From positions 1-22,797 of the forward strand of contig LJNI01000015.1 in assembly GCA_001303225.1 (NCBI GenBank): a stretch of DNA of 22,797 nt, written 5' to 3'. Source of the DNA: a candidate division TA06 bacterium DG_78 (GTDB lineage Bacteria; Hydrothermota; Tepidihabitantia; SM23-42). The stretch's first letter is position 1. Every line of letters begins with the position of its first letter. Both the position numbers and the translations under genes were made by a program. Shown here piece after piece: positions 1 to 7,906 of this stretch. The notes below the pieces were generated by a model. The model was not told the DNA's origin and did not search any database. It saw only the letters and a list, made by a program, of their open reading frames with translations.

Positions 1-1324
1 CACTTACAAAGGTAAACTCGAGAGAAAAGACGATCACTACACTATCACCTGGTGCCAGATCAATGACAGTCTCGGTTGGATTGTATGGAGGGGTTGAGGG
101 TTCGATTTCACAGGTAACGTCGAAAGTCGCACTATCTGTGCCCACGTTTTTCACGGTTGCCTGAGGATTGAGTATAGTACCTTCAGGAAGCAATGTATCT
201 ATGTCAATAGAAATTGGTCCTACATCCTGTGCTGGTATAAGATCGCTCTCCCACCACGCGACATCATCGATATCCCAGGCAGCTCCTATGACGTCGACAT
301 CACCATCAGGTTCCATGTCAATGGCGTAGACAGCACAGGCACCACTGAACATATTGTCGATGGTGTGTTCAGTAAAATTCCCTTCTCCATCATTCTCCCA
401 CCAGGTGATATCGTGTACAGTGTATCCAGCACCTACAATATCGGCATCATTGTCATTATCGATGTCGATAGCAAAGACAGAAAAGGCGCCGTCAAAATCA
501 CCGTTGATGGTGTGTTCAGTGAAATTCTCGCTTCCATCGTTCTCCCACCAGGTAATGTCATTGTCGCCACTGGCAGCACCCAAGACGTCAATGTCATCGT
601 CATTATCTAAGTCGATGGCATAAACAGAACGCGCAGTGCCAAAGTTATCATCGATAGTGTCTTTCGTGAAATTTTCACTGCCATCATTCTTGTACCAGAT
701 GATATCACTGTAAGTATAATCAGCGCCCAATACATCTATATCATCATCATCATCCAGATCAATAGCATAGACAGACCATCCATTGAAGTTGTCATCAATC
801 GTGTGTTCAGTGAAATTCTCGCTTCCATCGTTTTCCCACCAGGTAATGTCATCTACACTATACGCAGTACCTAAGACATCTATATCGTCATCATCATCTA
901 GATCAATGGCAAAGACCCAATTTGCACCATTGAAGGTACTATCGATAGTATGCTCAGTGAAACTCTCATTTCCATCGTTTTCCCACCAGGTGATGTCGCC
1001 TGCATCAGCAGCCGCACCCAGGACATCTACGTCATCGTCATCATCTACGTCAATGGCAAAGACACCACGCGCACGGTCGTAGTTATCATCAATAGTGTGT
1101 TTCGTAAAATTCTCGCTTCCATCGTTCTCCCACCAGACGATGTCGTCTGCTCCTTGCGCAGCGCCTAAAACATCAGTATCTCCATCACCATCCAGGTCGA
1201 TAGCAAAGATACAATAAGGACTATCGAAGTTGCTATCGATAGTATGTTCAGTCCAATTGATTTGGGCAGACAACCATATCGGTAATACCAATACGAAAAT
1301 TGTAATCATGATAAAACGGTTCAT
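1..1324 (-). CDS. Secreted FG-GAP-like repeat protein with CARDB-like domain (3' end outside window)
   Basis: The frame is open from ATG at 1324 to the window edge, about 441 codons, so the C-terminus is missing. A Shine-Dalgarno sequence AAAGGAG lies just upstream of the start. Residues 1-20 form a signal peptide (MNRFIMITIFVLVLPIWLSA). Seven tandem repeats of 48-49 residues follow. Each carries the pattern H-T-I-D, then A-I-D-x-D-x-D-x-D-x-D-V-L-G-A, then D-I-T-W-W-E-N-D-G. The acidic D-x-D-x-D loops are those of FG-GAP/VCBS-type calcium-binding propeller blades, so seven blades could close one beta-propeller. After the last repeat comes a CARDB-like segment (DVGPISIDIDTLLPEG, then PQATVKNVG), as in cell-surface or secreted proteins. 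The likely role is an exported surface or structural protein; its ligand is unknown. It lies downstream of a peptide-modification locus but need not belong to it. Confidence 0.85.
   Translation of the reverse strand, partial: MNRFIMITIFVLVLPIWLSAQINWTEHTIDSNFDSPYCIFAIDLDGDGDTDVLGAAQGADDIVWWENDGSENFTKHTIDDNYDRARGVFAIDVDDDDDVDVLGAAADAGDITWWENDGNESFTEHTIDSTFNGANWVFAIDLDDDDDIDVLGTAYSVDDITWWENDGSENFTEHTIDDNFNGWSVYAIDLDDDDDIDVLGADYTYSDIIWYKNDGSENFTKDTIDDNFGTARSVYAIDLDNDDDIDVLGAASGDNDITWWENDGSENFTEHTINGDFDGAFSVFAIDIDNDNDADIVGAGYTVHDITWWENDGEGNFTEHTIDNMFSGACAVYAIDMEPDGDVDVIGAAWDIDDVAWWESDLIPAQDVGPISIDIDTLLPEGTILNPQATVKNVGTDSATFDVTCEIEPSTPPYNPTETVIDLAPGDSVVIVFSLEFTFVS
222..1290 (-). repeat. Seven in-frame tandem repeats, period 147 bp (one of 144 bp)
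   Basis: The landmark for the HTID codons starts at 361, 508, 655, 799, 946, 1093 and 1240 on the plus strand, giving spacings of 147, 147, 144, 147, 147 and 147 bp. The single 144-bp unit lacks one codon before the SVYAID segment. Stretches of DNA such as TGTGTTCAGTGAAATTCTCG recur almost unchanged between units, which points to recent tandem duplication or gene conversion within the propeller gene. The outer limits given are approximate. Confidence 0.9.
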
Positions 1325-1387
1325 GATGTATCTCTCCTTTTTGCCATACCATAGTTTACTTAACCGTATGGCGCATGTGCGAACACG

Positions 1388-1406
1388 TTCTGTTAGTACA
1401 ACAGAA
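1388..1406. other. Short perfect inverted repeat in the leader of the FG-GAP gene
   Basis: TTCTGTT and AACAGAA flank a 5-nt loop AGTAC, a perfect 7-bp stem. It sits between the hairpin after the downstream peptide gene and the ribosome binding site of the repeat-protein gene. No U-tract follows on either strand, so it is not a standard terminator. It could be an operator or a leader hairpin. Confidence 0.4.
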
Positions 1407-1434
1407 ACTGTGTACAAATTATTTGAGCACTAGA

Positions 1435-1486
1435 CAGTTGGGGCGTGTTGAAAAGAATTATTTTTCTCAACTACACCCCAATGCTG
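1435..1486 (-). terminator. Long hairpin 19 nt after the Cys-rich peptide gene
   Basis: On the minus strand TTGGGGTGTAGTTGAGAAAA pairs with TTTTCAACACGCCCCAA, with one wobble and two single-base bulges. An outer CAG/CTG pair extends the stem. The loop is short and AT-rich. No run of T follows, so it may stabilise or process the 3' end of the peptide mRNA rather than act as a classical intrinsic terminator. A comparable hairpin follows the other peptide gene. Confidence 0.5.
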
Positions 1487-1499
1487 AAATACATGTTCA

Positions 1500-1625
1500 T
1501 CACCCATTGTTGTACACATTCATAATACATCCGCAATCCCATGGTGGACACCCTGGATTTGAAATTGGTGGACACATGGGTTGTACTGGGCATTGATCTT
1601 GAGAAGGATGAGAGATCCACTCCAT
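1500..1625 (-). CDS. Candidate RiPP precursor peptide B (41 aa, Cys/Pro-rich)
   Basis: This small ORF lies 21 bp downstream of the radical SAM gene on the same strand. The ribosome site AAGGGGGTG sits 7 nt before the ATG and differs from the consensus AAGGAGGTG at one base. The product begins MEWISHPSQ. Its C-terminal half carries five cysteines among prolines, with segments CPVQPMCPP and CPPWDCGC, and it ends IMNVYNNG. There is no signal peptide or membrane segment and no known domain. It resembles the peptide at 7907-8026: both start M-[DE]-[YW]-[LI], contain PPW followed closely by Cys, and end Cys-Ile-[LM]-Asn ... Asn-Gly. Size, composition, ribosome site and placement beside a SPASM-type radical SAM enzyme make a post-translationally modified peptide the best explanation. 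There is no obvious double-Gly leader cleavage site. The modification type (thioether or other) cannot be read from sequence. Confidence 0.72.
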   Translation of the reverse strand: MEWISHPSQDQCPVQPMCPPISNPGCPPWDCGCIMNVYNNG

Positions 1626-1646
1626 TTGTTATCACCCCCTTGTTTT

Positions 1647-2942
1647 TTATTTCTTCGCCTGGTTCTTCTTATTTTGAGAAGTATGACGGTAATGATTATA
1701 GTATAATTTTAACATATCGAGGAGATTATGACGCCATTCCTCGCATGCTCCTCGTGTTTTTGATTTCATTCTTAACCCTACAAAAGGGCATCCGCCCATA
1801 CAAATAGGCAACACGTCGCACTCTCGACACTCTGTTCTATCAAAAACATCCCAGGCGAGCCATTTGTAGACATTTTTTTTCTTTTCTTGATACTTCTGTG
1901 GATCACACACGTGCCCCACTGCTTCATCAGTATCTCCTGGATCACTCCAACACTTGTACAAATATCCAGTTGGTCCAACGACGAAGGCATTTACCTGGTC
2001 ACCTTCGCAGTAATTGAATTTGATACGCGGATACTTGGTCAAATTAAATCCCTTTTCCCAACCAAGCTTCGTTAATTGCACCTCCCAGTCCGAGTACTCC
2101 TGATCCTTGAGGCAGCTTCCAGAGACATTTGCACACGCTTCAGTATGGGCCATCACCTTAGCGAAGTATATCGATACTTTTTGCTTGAGTCCGCGCTCCT
2201 CTAGTGCGTCCATCACTTCAGCAACGCGATGCGCGTTAGTTTTATCAGTATTTACCCTGATTGATATTGTTTTCAGAATACCCACAGCATGATACTGGTC
2301 GTGTACGTCTTTTGGCCCATCGAGTGTGACCTGAACTGTCTCAATCCCCATGTTCTTCAGCCTCTGAGCAATCGGTTTTTTAAGGAGGTAACCGTTCGTA
2401 ATAATACCTCCAGGATTGTATTGTACGCCATTGGCAGTACAGCTTTTTTCAAACTCGTTGCGTAGATATTCGATGATGTTTAAAACCATGAGCGGTTCAC
2501 CACCATACCAGTTAGTTGTCATGCTCTCTACTGTTTCGATCTTCTTCTTCACAAACTCAACGAGACCATTTTGAATTTCCGGAGACATGGTTGCATTCTT
2601 CCGCGCTTCATAACAATAGACACACCGAAAATTACACTTCAGGGTCGGCAGTATTGTGAGCTTCAAGCGTCGTGAATCAAAACGGGCATTCCTATTACGC
2701 ACCTTTAGGATATCAAGTTCGTCGATACCATCTTCGATAAGGAAACCTCCCACGAGGAGTTTATCGCGAAGCTCCTTTTTAGCTTTGGTGTTAAATCGAT
2801 AGGTATGAGGAGACGCCAATATATCCTGGACCTGACGGTATTTTTGTTCAGTCAAGGTAGCGAACCCTCCAGTCATACAGTTGTATGCGAGCTTTGTTCC
2901 GTCATCAGATTCAAAGAATTTGTTATATTTTGATGTTTTCAT
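1647..2942 (-). CDS. Radical SAM/SPASM-domain peptide maturase
   Basis: The 431-residue protein has the radical SAM cluster motif C-N-F-R-C-V-Y-C at residues 103-110 (C103, C107, C110), followed by Y111. The GGEP motif is at 147-150 and V-T-L-D-G at 205-209. The C-terminal SPASM region has the G-P-T-G-Y-L-Y-K-C pattern and many cysteines (about C312, C331, C346, C372, C375, C381, C385, C400) for auxiliary Fe-S clusters. The N-terminal 90 residues (KTSKYNKFF start) match the leader region common in peptide-modifying family members. The family cleaves SAM to a 5'-deoxyadenosyl radical and modifies peptide or protein substrates. The peptide gene just downstream is the probable substrate, with the one at 7907-8026 a second. 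AAGGAG lies 6 nt before the ATG. One oddity: the stretch between VTLDGPKDVHDQ and ISIRVNTDK is very short, as if one barrel helix were missing. Confidence 0.9.
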   Translation of the reverse strand: MKTSKYNKFFESDDGTKLAYNCMTGGFATLTEQKYRQVQDILASPHTYRFNTKAKKELRDKLLVGGFLIEDGIDELDILKVRNRNARFDSRRLKLTILPTLKCNFRCVYCYEARKNATMSPEIQNGLVEFVKKKIETVESMTTNWYGGEPLMVLNIIEYLRNEFEKSCTANGVQYNPGGIITNGYLLKKPIAQRLKNMGIETVQVTLDGPKDVHDQYHAVGILKTISIRVNTDKTNAHRVAEVMDALEERGLKQKVSIYFAKVMAHTEACANVSGSCLKDQEYSDWEVQLTKLGWEKGFNLTKYPRIKFNYCEGDQVNAFVVGPTGYLYKCWSDPGDTDEAVGHVCDPQKYQEKKKNVYKWLAWDVFDRTECRECDVLPICMGGCPFVGLRMKSKTRGACEEWRHNLLDMLKLYYNHYRHTSQNKKNQAKK

Positions 2943-3008
2943 TGAATACTCCTTTATACTAACAACCCCAAACCATATGCATATGCCCTATCTGCTCAAT
3001 ACATAATT

Positions 3009-3044
3009 ATTATACACGCAAGACCTAACAAAACCCCTAACACA
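3009..3044 (-). promoter_or_regulatory. Activator-type promoter of the radical SAM gene: direct-repeat box plus TATAAT
   Basis: Read on the minus strand, GTTAGGGGTTTTGTTAGG (3024-3041) contains two copies of GTTAGG with a 12-bp period. Nine bases later comes a perfect -10 TATAAT (3009-3014). The -35 position is occupied by the box and has no TTGACA-like hexamer, which suggests an activator-dependent promoter. The same box with the same 9-bp spacing precedes the peptide gene at 7907-8026. SARP-family activators bind direct repeats about one helical turn apart just upstream of -10 elements, and the locus encodes a SARP-type regulator. Confidence 0.7.
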
Positions 3045-3126
3045 GCAATGTGGCGTTATTCGTGCAGTTTCTCATGTGGATTAGGGTTAAGTAAACGTCA
3101 AATAGTAGAAGTGATGCTTAATTTTC

Positions 3127-4410
3127 TTATTTCAAGACCAAAAATACGAGTAGACCGCATATTACGGCAATGATACTCATAATAATGTAGGTATAAAGAT
3201 TCTGCCTTTTTTCTTTTATCTTTTGTAATGAAAAAAACGTCGTGAGGGAGTCACTCATCCCTTGAATGCCTGTTTTAATTTCTTTAGACACGTTTAGAAG
3301 TGAAATATCAAAATCTCTCGCAGCATCAAATTTAAGACACATAACATCAATTGTTTTTTGATAAATAGACAACATGTTTTTGATTTCTGCGAACGCCTCT
3401 TTAGTAGTCGTACTAAAATTGCTACCAACACGCATGAGGCTCTCATCCATTTTTTTCACAAAAGATGTTTGGTTTTTATTTAAGTCATCTAATGTTTTCC
3501 CTAAGTCATTAAACAGGGGCTTCAATTCGTTGACGTTTTCGCGCGAATGCTCCTTGAGATTTTCGATCGAATTTTGTAATTTATCAAGGCTGAGATTTAG
3601 TGATTTTTGTAACAGCGCAATCGATTTTTTATGTTCATCAGATAGCGCTATGAGTGATGAATCGAGGGCACTAATTACTTCATCGAGCCGAATCGCTTTG
3701 CGTAAGTCAACGAGTGCAGTTTCAACACCTTTTATAGTACCATCGAGACGTATCATATCGTCCTTCAGTTTTTCCTCATCGATTTCCTTAGACTTTTGAG
3801 GGGGGGGAGGTTCTCGAGGCGAAGCAGGTTTTTGAGATATTGTTGGTTTTTCCTCAGCAACCTTCTCCTCTTTTTTTATAGATATCTGGAATTCATTGGC
3901 TAAATCTTCTCTGCTCAGTGCAGCATATGTTTCGGTTATTCGCTTAACTGTCTCTCTGCTCGGTGTGCCAAGTTTTTTGATTTTTTCTACTGCATGTATG
4001 ATTTCTTCTACATTACGTTCGGCACGGTGCTTGTCGATGTATCTAAATAAATATATTAATGCTTCACTTCTTTCATCGAGCCTATAGTACAAATCTGCGG
4101 TGACTAAATCGATTTCTGTATCCTTTGGGTTATATCTCAATATTTTCCTACAGAGGGCAAGGGCATTTCTTGAGAACTTTTCTTGTCTGAATACCTCGAC
4201 ACCCTTTTTGTAGGCATCAATTGCTTCTTTTGTATTATTACTTTTTATGTATAAATCACCGATTCGATTATAGAGATTCCCATCTTTTGGATTTAAGACA
4301 ATCGCCTTTTTGAGTTCTTTAATTGCTCCAACTATATTCCCCTGTGTTTCTAATTCGACAACGTTCTTTAAGATATCGCTTAAATTTTTACCCTTTCCTG
4401 TGATGTGCAT
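3127..4410 (-). CDS. Tail-anchored TPR/coiled-coil protein
   Basis: The product has 427 residues. Residues about 10-190 are tetratricopeptide repeats (GNLYNRIGDLYIK, TKEAIDAYKKGVEVF, NALALCRKILRYNPKD). A Pro-rich linker follows at about 190-205 (PASPREPPPPQK). Residues about 205-380 are long heptad-rich helices, probably coiled coil. A single hydrophobic segment at the C-terminus (about 406-426, YIIMSIIAVICGLLVFLVLK) would anchor it in the inner membrane with the bulk in the cytoplasm. The TPR part is clearly related to the protein encoded at 15488-17308. Placed between the activator and the radical SAM gene, it may scaffold a modification or export complex at the membrane, but nothing in the sequence proves this. 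It has its own probable promoter in the 66-bp gap upstream. Confidence 0.8.
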   Translation of the reverse strand: MHITGKGKNLSDILKNVVELETQGNIVGAIKELKKAIVLNPKDGNLYNRIGDLYIKSNNTKEAIDAYKKGVEVFRQEKFSRNALALCRKILRYNPKDTEIDLVTADLYYRLDERSEALIYLFRYIDKHRAERNVEEIIHAVEKIKKLGTPSRETVKRITETYAALSREDLANEFQISIKKEEKVAEEKPTISQKPASPREPPPPQKSKEIDEEKLKDDMIRLDGTIKGVETALVDLRKAIRLDEVISALDSSLIALSDEHKKSIALLQKSLNLSLDKLQNSIENLKEHSRENVNELKPLFNDLGKTLDDLNKNQTSFVKKMDESLMRVGSNFSTTTKEAFAEIKNMLSIYQKTIDVMCLKFDAARDFDISLLNVSKEIKTGIQGMSDSLTTFFSLQKIKEKRQNLYTYIIMSIIAVICGLLVFLVLK

Positions 4411-4427
4411 TTACATACTCTACATTA

Positions 4428-4455
4428 ATGTTACTTAAATCGCTCCAAATGTCAA
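4428..4455 (-). promoter_or_regulatory. Probable sigma70 promoter of the tail-anchored TPR gene
   Basis: Minus strand: TTGACA (4450-4455), a 16-bp spacer, and TAACAT (4428-4433), in the 66-bp gap between the activator and TPR genes. The -35 is perfect and the -10 moderate. The leader would be only about 11 nt and lacks a good ribosome site. Confidence 0.5.
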
Positions 4456-4476
4456 CAGTGAACCTTTCTGTTCAAA

Positions 4477-7400
4477 TCATGAACGGAGAGCTTTGCGTTG
4501 AGTCTTTCTCTTAACGAGTGTTTCAAACAGTTTCGTTGTTTCAACACTCGGTGTGGTTTTAAGTTCGCGAGCCAGGGTTTTTTCAAGTGTAGCATAACAA
4601 TTCTGAAGGGGTCTCACATCATTGAGACCTGCATAACAACGCATTGCTAAGCAATAGGCTGCTTCATCATAGGAGTCTTTACGAATTATACAATTGCAGA
4701 AATGTACTGTTTTCTGAAGATTGCCAATCTTGTAGTGACCGTAACTCAGCTTTCTCAGAACATCCAGATAAACTCCTTCATAATATTTACGCTGTTCTTG
4801 ACACCAATTACCATAAAAATCCTCCATAAAACCATCTCGATAAAGGGAGATCGCTTCTTCATATTTAATGAGACCAGCTCCAAGATTGCCATCCTGTACT
4901 AATTGGTCGCCAGCTTTCGTCAACTTCACAAATTCTTCGGTATCGATCCAATAGCGGTGTTGAGAAGAAAGTGCATACCCTAAACTATTATAAACGATGA
5001 TTTTTTTGTCAACTGCCTTCCTTATCCAGTAGAGAGCATTATAGAAGAGCTGTTTGGACGTGCTTGGATTATGGTCAGGCCAGAATGTATAGATAATTTT
5101 TTCACGTGTCATCGTTTGTTTTGGATTAGTAATAAAAAATGCGAATATTTCTTGGAATCTTTTAGTACGCAAGCGGTTTGTTTTTATTTCCTTTCCATGT
5201 ATGAAGATGTGTGTTTTTCCAAACAGCTTGAAGATAAAATCATATTCCTTTAGATCGGGCTCGATCGAACTGGGGATAGTATCGGAGTAAGGCAGCTGTA
5301 GTATTATGTGTTGAAGATAAGATGATTTAAATTTTGCTTTTTTTATAAATTGTATAATCTCACGATTGCGTTTTAATGTATGCGTTAATAGGAAGTCGTA
5401 AGAATATTTTTCAGCTAATTTGAGCGATTCATTGATAAAGCTACGTGCTTTTTTCTCGTCTTTTTTGAGAAGGTAAAGTCGTGCCTTTTGGAGAAAGAAA
5501 ATCATTGTTTTGTATTTTGATTTTTTAAATTTTGACCGCGCCTTATTTAAAATATCTGCCGCTGTTCTAATTTTTTTTAAGGATAATTCGATTTCCACTT
5601 TTGTTATCATATGCCCAATTCTATGAAGGGTTGGTATAGGTGATGTAACGGCTTTATCAACATATTTTTTTGCCTGATATAAATCTCCCCGTGCTAAATT
5701 GAGTTTTGCCAGTTCTGTCCAACAATCAGACAGGAGTATGTTATTATTAAGCTCTGATGCTAAATGTAATGCCTTATTGAGTAATTCCATGGCCTGTGCT
5801 AATTCTTCACTTAAAATCCTGTTTTGTGCGAGGAATAGATAACAATTACATAACATCGTTTTATCATTATACAGATGTGCCAATTTGATTCCTTCCTCAA
5901 ATAATTCTCCTGCCTTTGTAAGATTTCCCTGAAGCATCAAAGTATATCCCAGATTATTTAACGCTAATATCATAACGGATGATGGGTTGGATCGCAGTCT
6001 GCTTACGAGATCCTCAAGACAATGTTGTGCATCCAAAAAATCACCTATATCGATGTAGGCAGCGGCGAGATTATGAAGTACGGTATTTGTATAACGTCCA
6101 CCATCGAGTCTCTTGCCTACTTTTAATGTTTTCTTAAGAACTTCGATGGCGTCTGTAATGCGGCCTTCAGACCAATAGGCAAGACCGAGGATATTCAGAA
6201 ATCGTACTTGCAATTTTCGGCTTCTGAGATGTCTGGAGCGAAGTATCGTTTTAATTCGACGATTTACCTGCTTGTATTCACCACGCAGTAGTTTAATTCC
6301 TAATTGACTATGGATTGTTCTGAAAAATTCATAGTAGTTTTTGTTTTGTCGTGCACAGCGTTTCGATTTTGCGTAATAACTCTGAAGACCTTTGTGATCA
6401 CCTCTGTTAAAACATATCCAACCCGTGAGTCGAAGTAAACGTGGACTCTTGTTAATAATAGATGTCGGGATATGTTCAATATGGCGTCTGAACAAATCAA
6501 ATTTGCTAATTGACATATCTTTATCTTCATACTCCTCGATTAACCGAGCGAGTGCATGGAAGTTCTTTGCCTCGAGATAGTGATTTAACGCTTGAGAGAG
6601 AACACCTTTCTTTTCCGCATATAGACCAGCCTGATTTTGAAATTGGCGATAGAGATTGGCTTGCCTCAATTTATTGGTGAGAAAATTACGGAAAAGATGA
6701 TGATATGCATATTGTGTTTTTGGGATATCAAATGTTGACATAAATAGGTGCTTTTTTTGCAACTCTTCTAAAATGTGTTTAGAGTCGTGCCGAGACAAAA
6801 GGAAGTCACATGCATCAGAGGACAGGTAATCTAAGACTGACGTTGCTGTAATAAAGTATTTCATGCCGTCATCGAGAAGAGCATATATTTCTTTATCAAA
6901 ATAGGCGTACAATCGATTGAGGAGCGATTCCTTTCCCTTGATGAAGGTTGTTTTTGATGTCGCAGGTTGAATTAAAAATTGGAGACAGGTTATCCAACCT
7001 TCAGAATCGACTCGTAACTTATGTAACTCAAGGGATTTTGGTGTATAACCACCAAAATGTTCACACAATAGTGTGATTTCATCTTTCGTAAATTTAAGAT
7101 CTTCTTGATCAATTTCCCACACTTCATTTTTGATTTGAAAGCGATCTAATGAAAATGGAAGAGCACTACGTGTGGAAGCCACTATCGAAACATTTGTTGG
7201 CAGATTGTTCAATAGGTATTCAAATCCTGAAATAATTTTTGGTATTCTATAAATTTCATGAAGATCGTCAAAAATAAGGAGTATCTTTTTACGCGAGAGT
7301 TCAACCAATTCGTTAATAAGCGTGCCGAAGAGAATTTCGAGTTTTATTTCTTGCTGACTTGCATTACGTATAAGTGCGCGTGTCCTTTTACCAAATTGAG

Positions 7401-7671
7401 GAATATGTCGTTTTAATCCTTCAATAATGTACTGTATGAAAAAATTAATATCTTGGTCTGATGTATCAATATGGTACCAGAGATAAGGAGTGTGCAGTTT
7501 TTTTATAAATTGGGTAAGGAGTGTTGTTTTGCCATAACCTGCATTGGCGCAGATGAGAATTAATTTTTTTTCAATATGGGATTGAAGCATGTGTATCAGT
7601 CGATTGCGATTCACTGTGTAATCTGGTACTCTCGGTGGAATAATCTTTGTTTTTAAAAGCAGTTCTTCCAT
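4477..7671 (-). CDS. STAND-ATPase/TPR transcriptional activator with C-terminal SARP (wHTH-BTAD) domain
   Basis: The product has about 1064 residues from ATG 7671. The N-terminus (MEELLLKTKIIPPRVPDYTV) is typical of MalT/LAL-type regulators. A P-loop A-N-A-G-Y-G-K-T-T lies at about 42-50 and a Walker B L-L-I-F-D-D at about 131-136, marking a STAND signalling ATPase. A long TPR array fills about 370-770. The last 255 residues (from YDFIFKLFGK, about 810) are an OmpR/PhoB-like winged helix followed by a bacterial transcriptional activator domain, the SARP arrangement but placed C-terminally. The open frame extends upstream to an ATG at 7740. The shorter start is preferred because a perfect promoter lies inside that extension and the family N-terminus begins at 7671. 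Predicted role: a ligand- or protein-gated activator of the two boxed promoters at 3009-3044 and 8102-8137. Confidence 0.85.
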   Translation of the reverse strand: MEELLLKTKIIPPRVPDYTVNRNRLIHMLQSHIEKKLILICANAGYGKTTLLTQFIKKLHTPYLWYHIDTSDQDINFFIQYIIEGLKRHIPQFGKRTRALIRNASQQEIKLEILFGTLINELVELSRKKILLIFDDLHEIYRIPKIISGFEYLLNNLPTNVSIVASTRSALPFSLDRFQIKNEVWEIDQEDLKFTKDEITLLCEHFGGYTPKSLELHKLRVDSEGWITCLQFLIQPATSKTTFIKGKESLLNRLYAYFDKEIYALLDDGMKYFITATSVLDYLSSDACDFLLSRHDSKHILEELQKKHLFMSTFDIPKTQYAYHHLFRNFLTNKLRQANLYRQFQNQAGLYAEKKGVLSQALNHYLEAKNFHALARLIEEYEDKDMSISKFDLFRRHIEHIPTSIINKSPRLLRLTGWICFNRGDHKGLQSYYAKSKRCARQNKNYYEFFRTIHSQLGIKLLRGEYKQVNRRIKTILRSRHLRSRKLQVRFLNILGLAYWSEGRITDAIEVLKKTLKVGKRLDGGRYTNTVLHNLAAAYIDIGDFLDAQHCLEDLVSRLRSNPSSVMILALNNLGYTLMLQGNLTKAGELFEEGIKLAHLYNDKTMLCNCYLFLAQNRILSEELAQAMELLNKALHLASELNNNILLSDCWTELAKLNLARGDLYQAKKYVDKAVTSPIPTLHRIGHMITKVEIELSLKKIRTAADILNKARSKFKKSKYKTMIFFLQKARLYLLKKDEKKARSFINESLKLAEKYSYDFLLTHTLKRNREIIQFIKKAKFKSSYLQHIILQLPYSDTIPSSIEPDLKEYDFIFKLFGKTHIFIHGKEIKTNRLRTKRFQEIFAFFITNPKQTMTREKIIYTFWPDHNPSTSKQLFYNALYWIRKAVDKKIIVYNSLGYALSSQHRYWIDTEEFVKLTKAGDQLVQDGNLGAGLIKYEEAISLYRDGFMEDFYGNWCQEQRKYYEGVYLDVLRKLSYGHYKIGNLQKTVHFCNCIIRKDSYDEAAYCLAMRCYAGLNDVRPLQNCYATLEKTLARELKTTPSVETTKLFETLVKRKTQRKALRS

Positions 7672-7677
7672 TCGTTC

Positions 7678-7706
7678 ATTATATTCCATAGTAATTTGTA
7701 TGTCAA
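7678..7706 (-). promoter_or_regulatory. Consensus sigma70 promoter giving a leaderless activator mRNA
   Basis: Minus strand: TTGACA (7701-7706), a 17-bp spacer (7684-7700), and TATAAT (7678-7683). Both hexamers and the spacer match consensus perfectly. Six bases (GAACGA) separate the -10 from ATG at 7671, so transcription would start on or next to the A of the start codon. It lies within the 69-bp upstream extension of the open frame, arguing that the extension is untranslated. Confidence 0.75.
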
Positions 7707-7834
7707 TGAAGCAGTAGAAATTTCTAATTATCCATCTCAAACGGACAGATATTTTGATTACAGTGATATAAAATATTAAAAAATGAGTATCGTGCGTATA
7801 CTATTTATTCTGCCTATGATTGATAACAACCATC

Positions 7835-7879
7835 TTTGGGCTTAGCCGACAGAGCGTATGTCAAACAGGCAAGCCCAAA
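7835..7879 (-). terminator. Long hairpin 28 nt after peptide gene A
   Basis: TTTGGGCTT (7835-7843) pairs with AAGCCCAAA (7871-7879). After a single-base bulge GCC pairs with GGC, and an inner GACA/TGTC can extend the fold. No U-tract follows, so it may be a 3' stabiliser, a processing site or an imperfect terminator separating the peptide from the activator gene. The peptide gene at 1500-1625 is followed by a similar structure. Confidence 0.55.
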
Positions 7880-7906
7880 TATGAAATAGAAATGGCTGTT
7901 ATTTTA

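Noticed and set aside
354..1168. Several plus-strand ORFs of 70-100 codons with Ser-rich repeats
   Set aside because: They are shadows of the 147-bp repeats of the minus-strand propeller gene, with no ribosome sites of their own.
222..1290. Regularly spaced repeats as a CRISPR array
   Set aside because: The unit is 147 bp and fully coding, with no short repeat alternating with unique spacers.
1354..3096. Inverted 12-bp repeat GGTTAAGTAAAC (1354-1365 and 3085-3096) flanking the radical SAM and peptide B genes, as possible transposon ends
   Set aside because: No transposase and no target duplication; such a pair is expected by chance at a rate of roughly 0.1 in this span.
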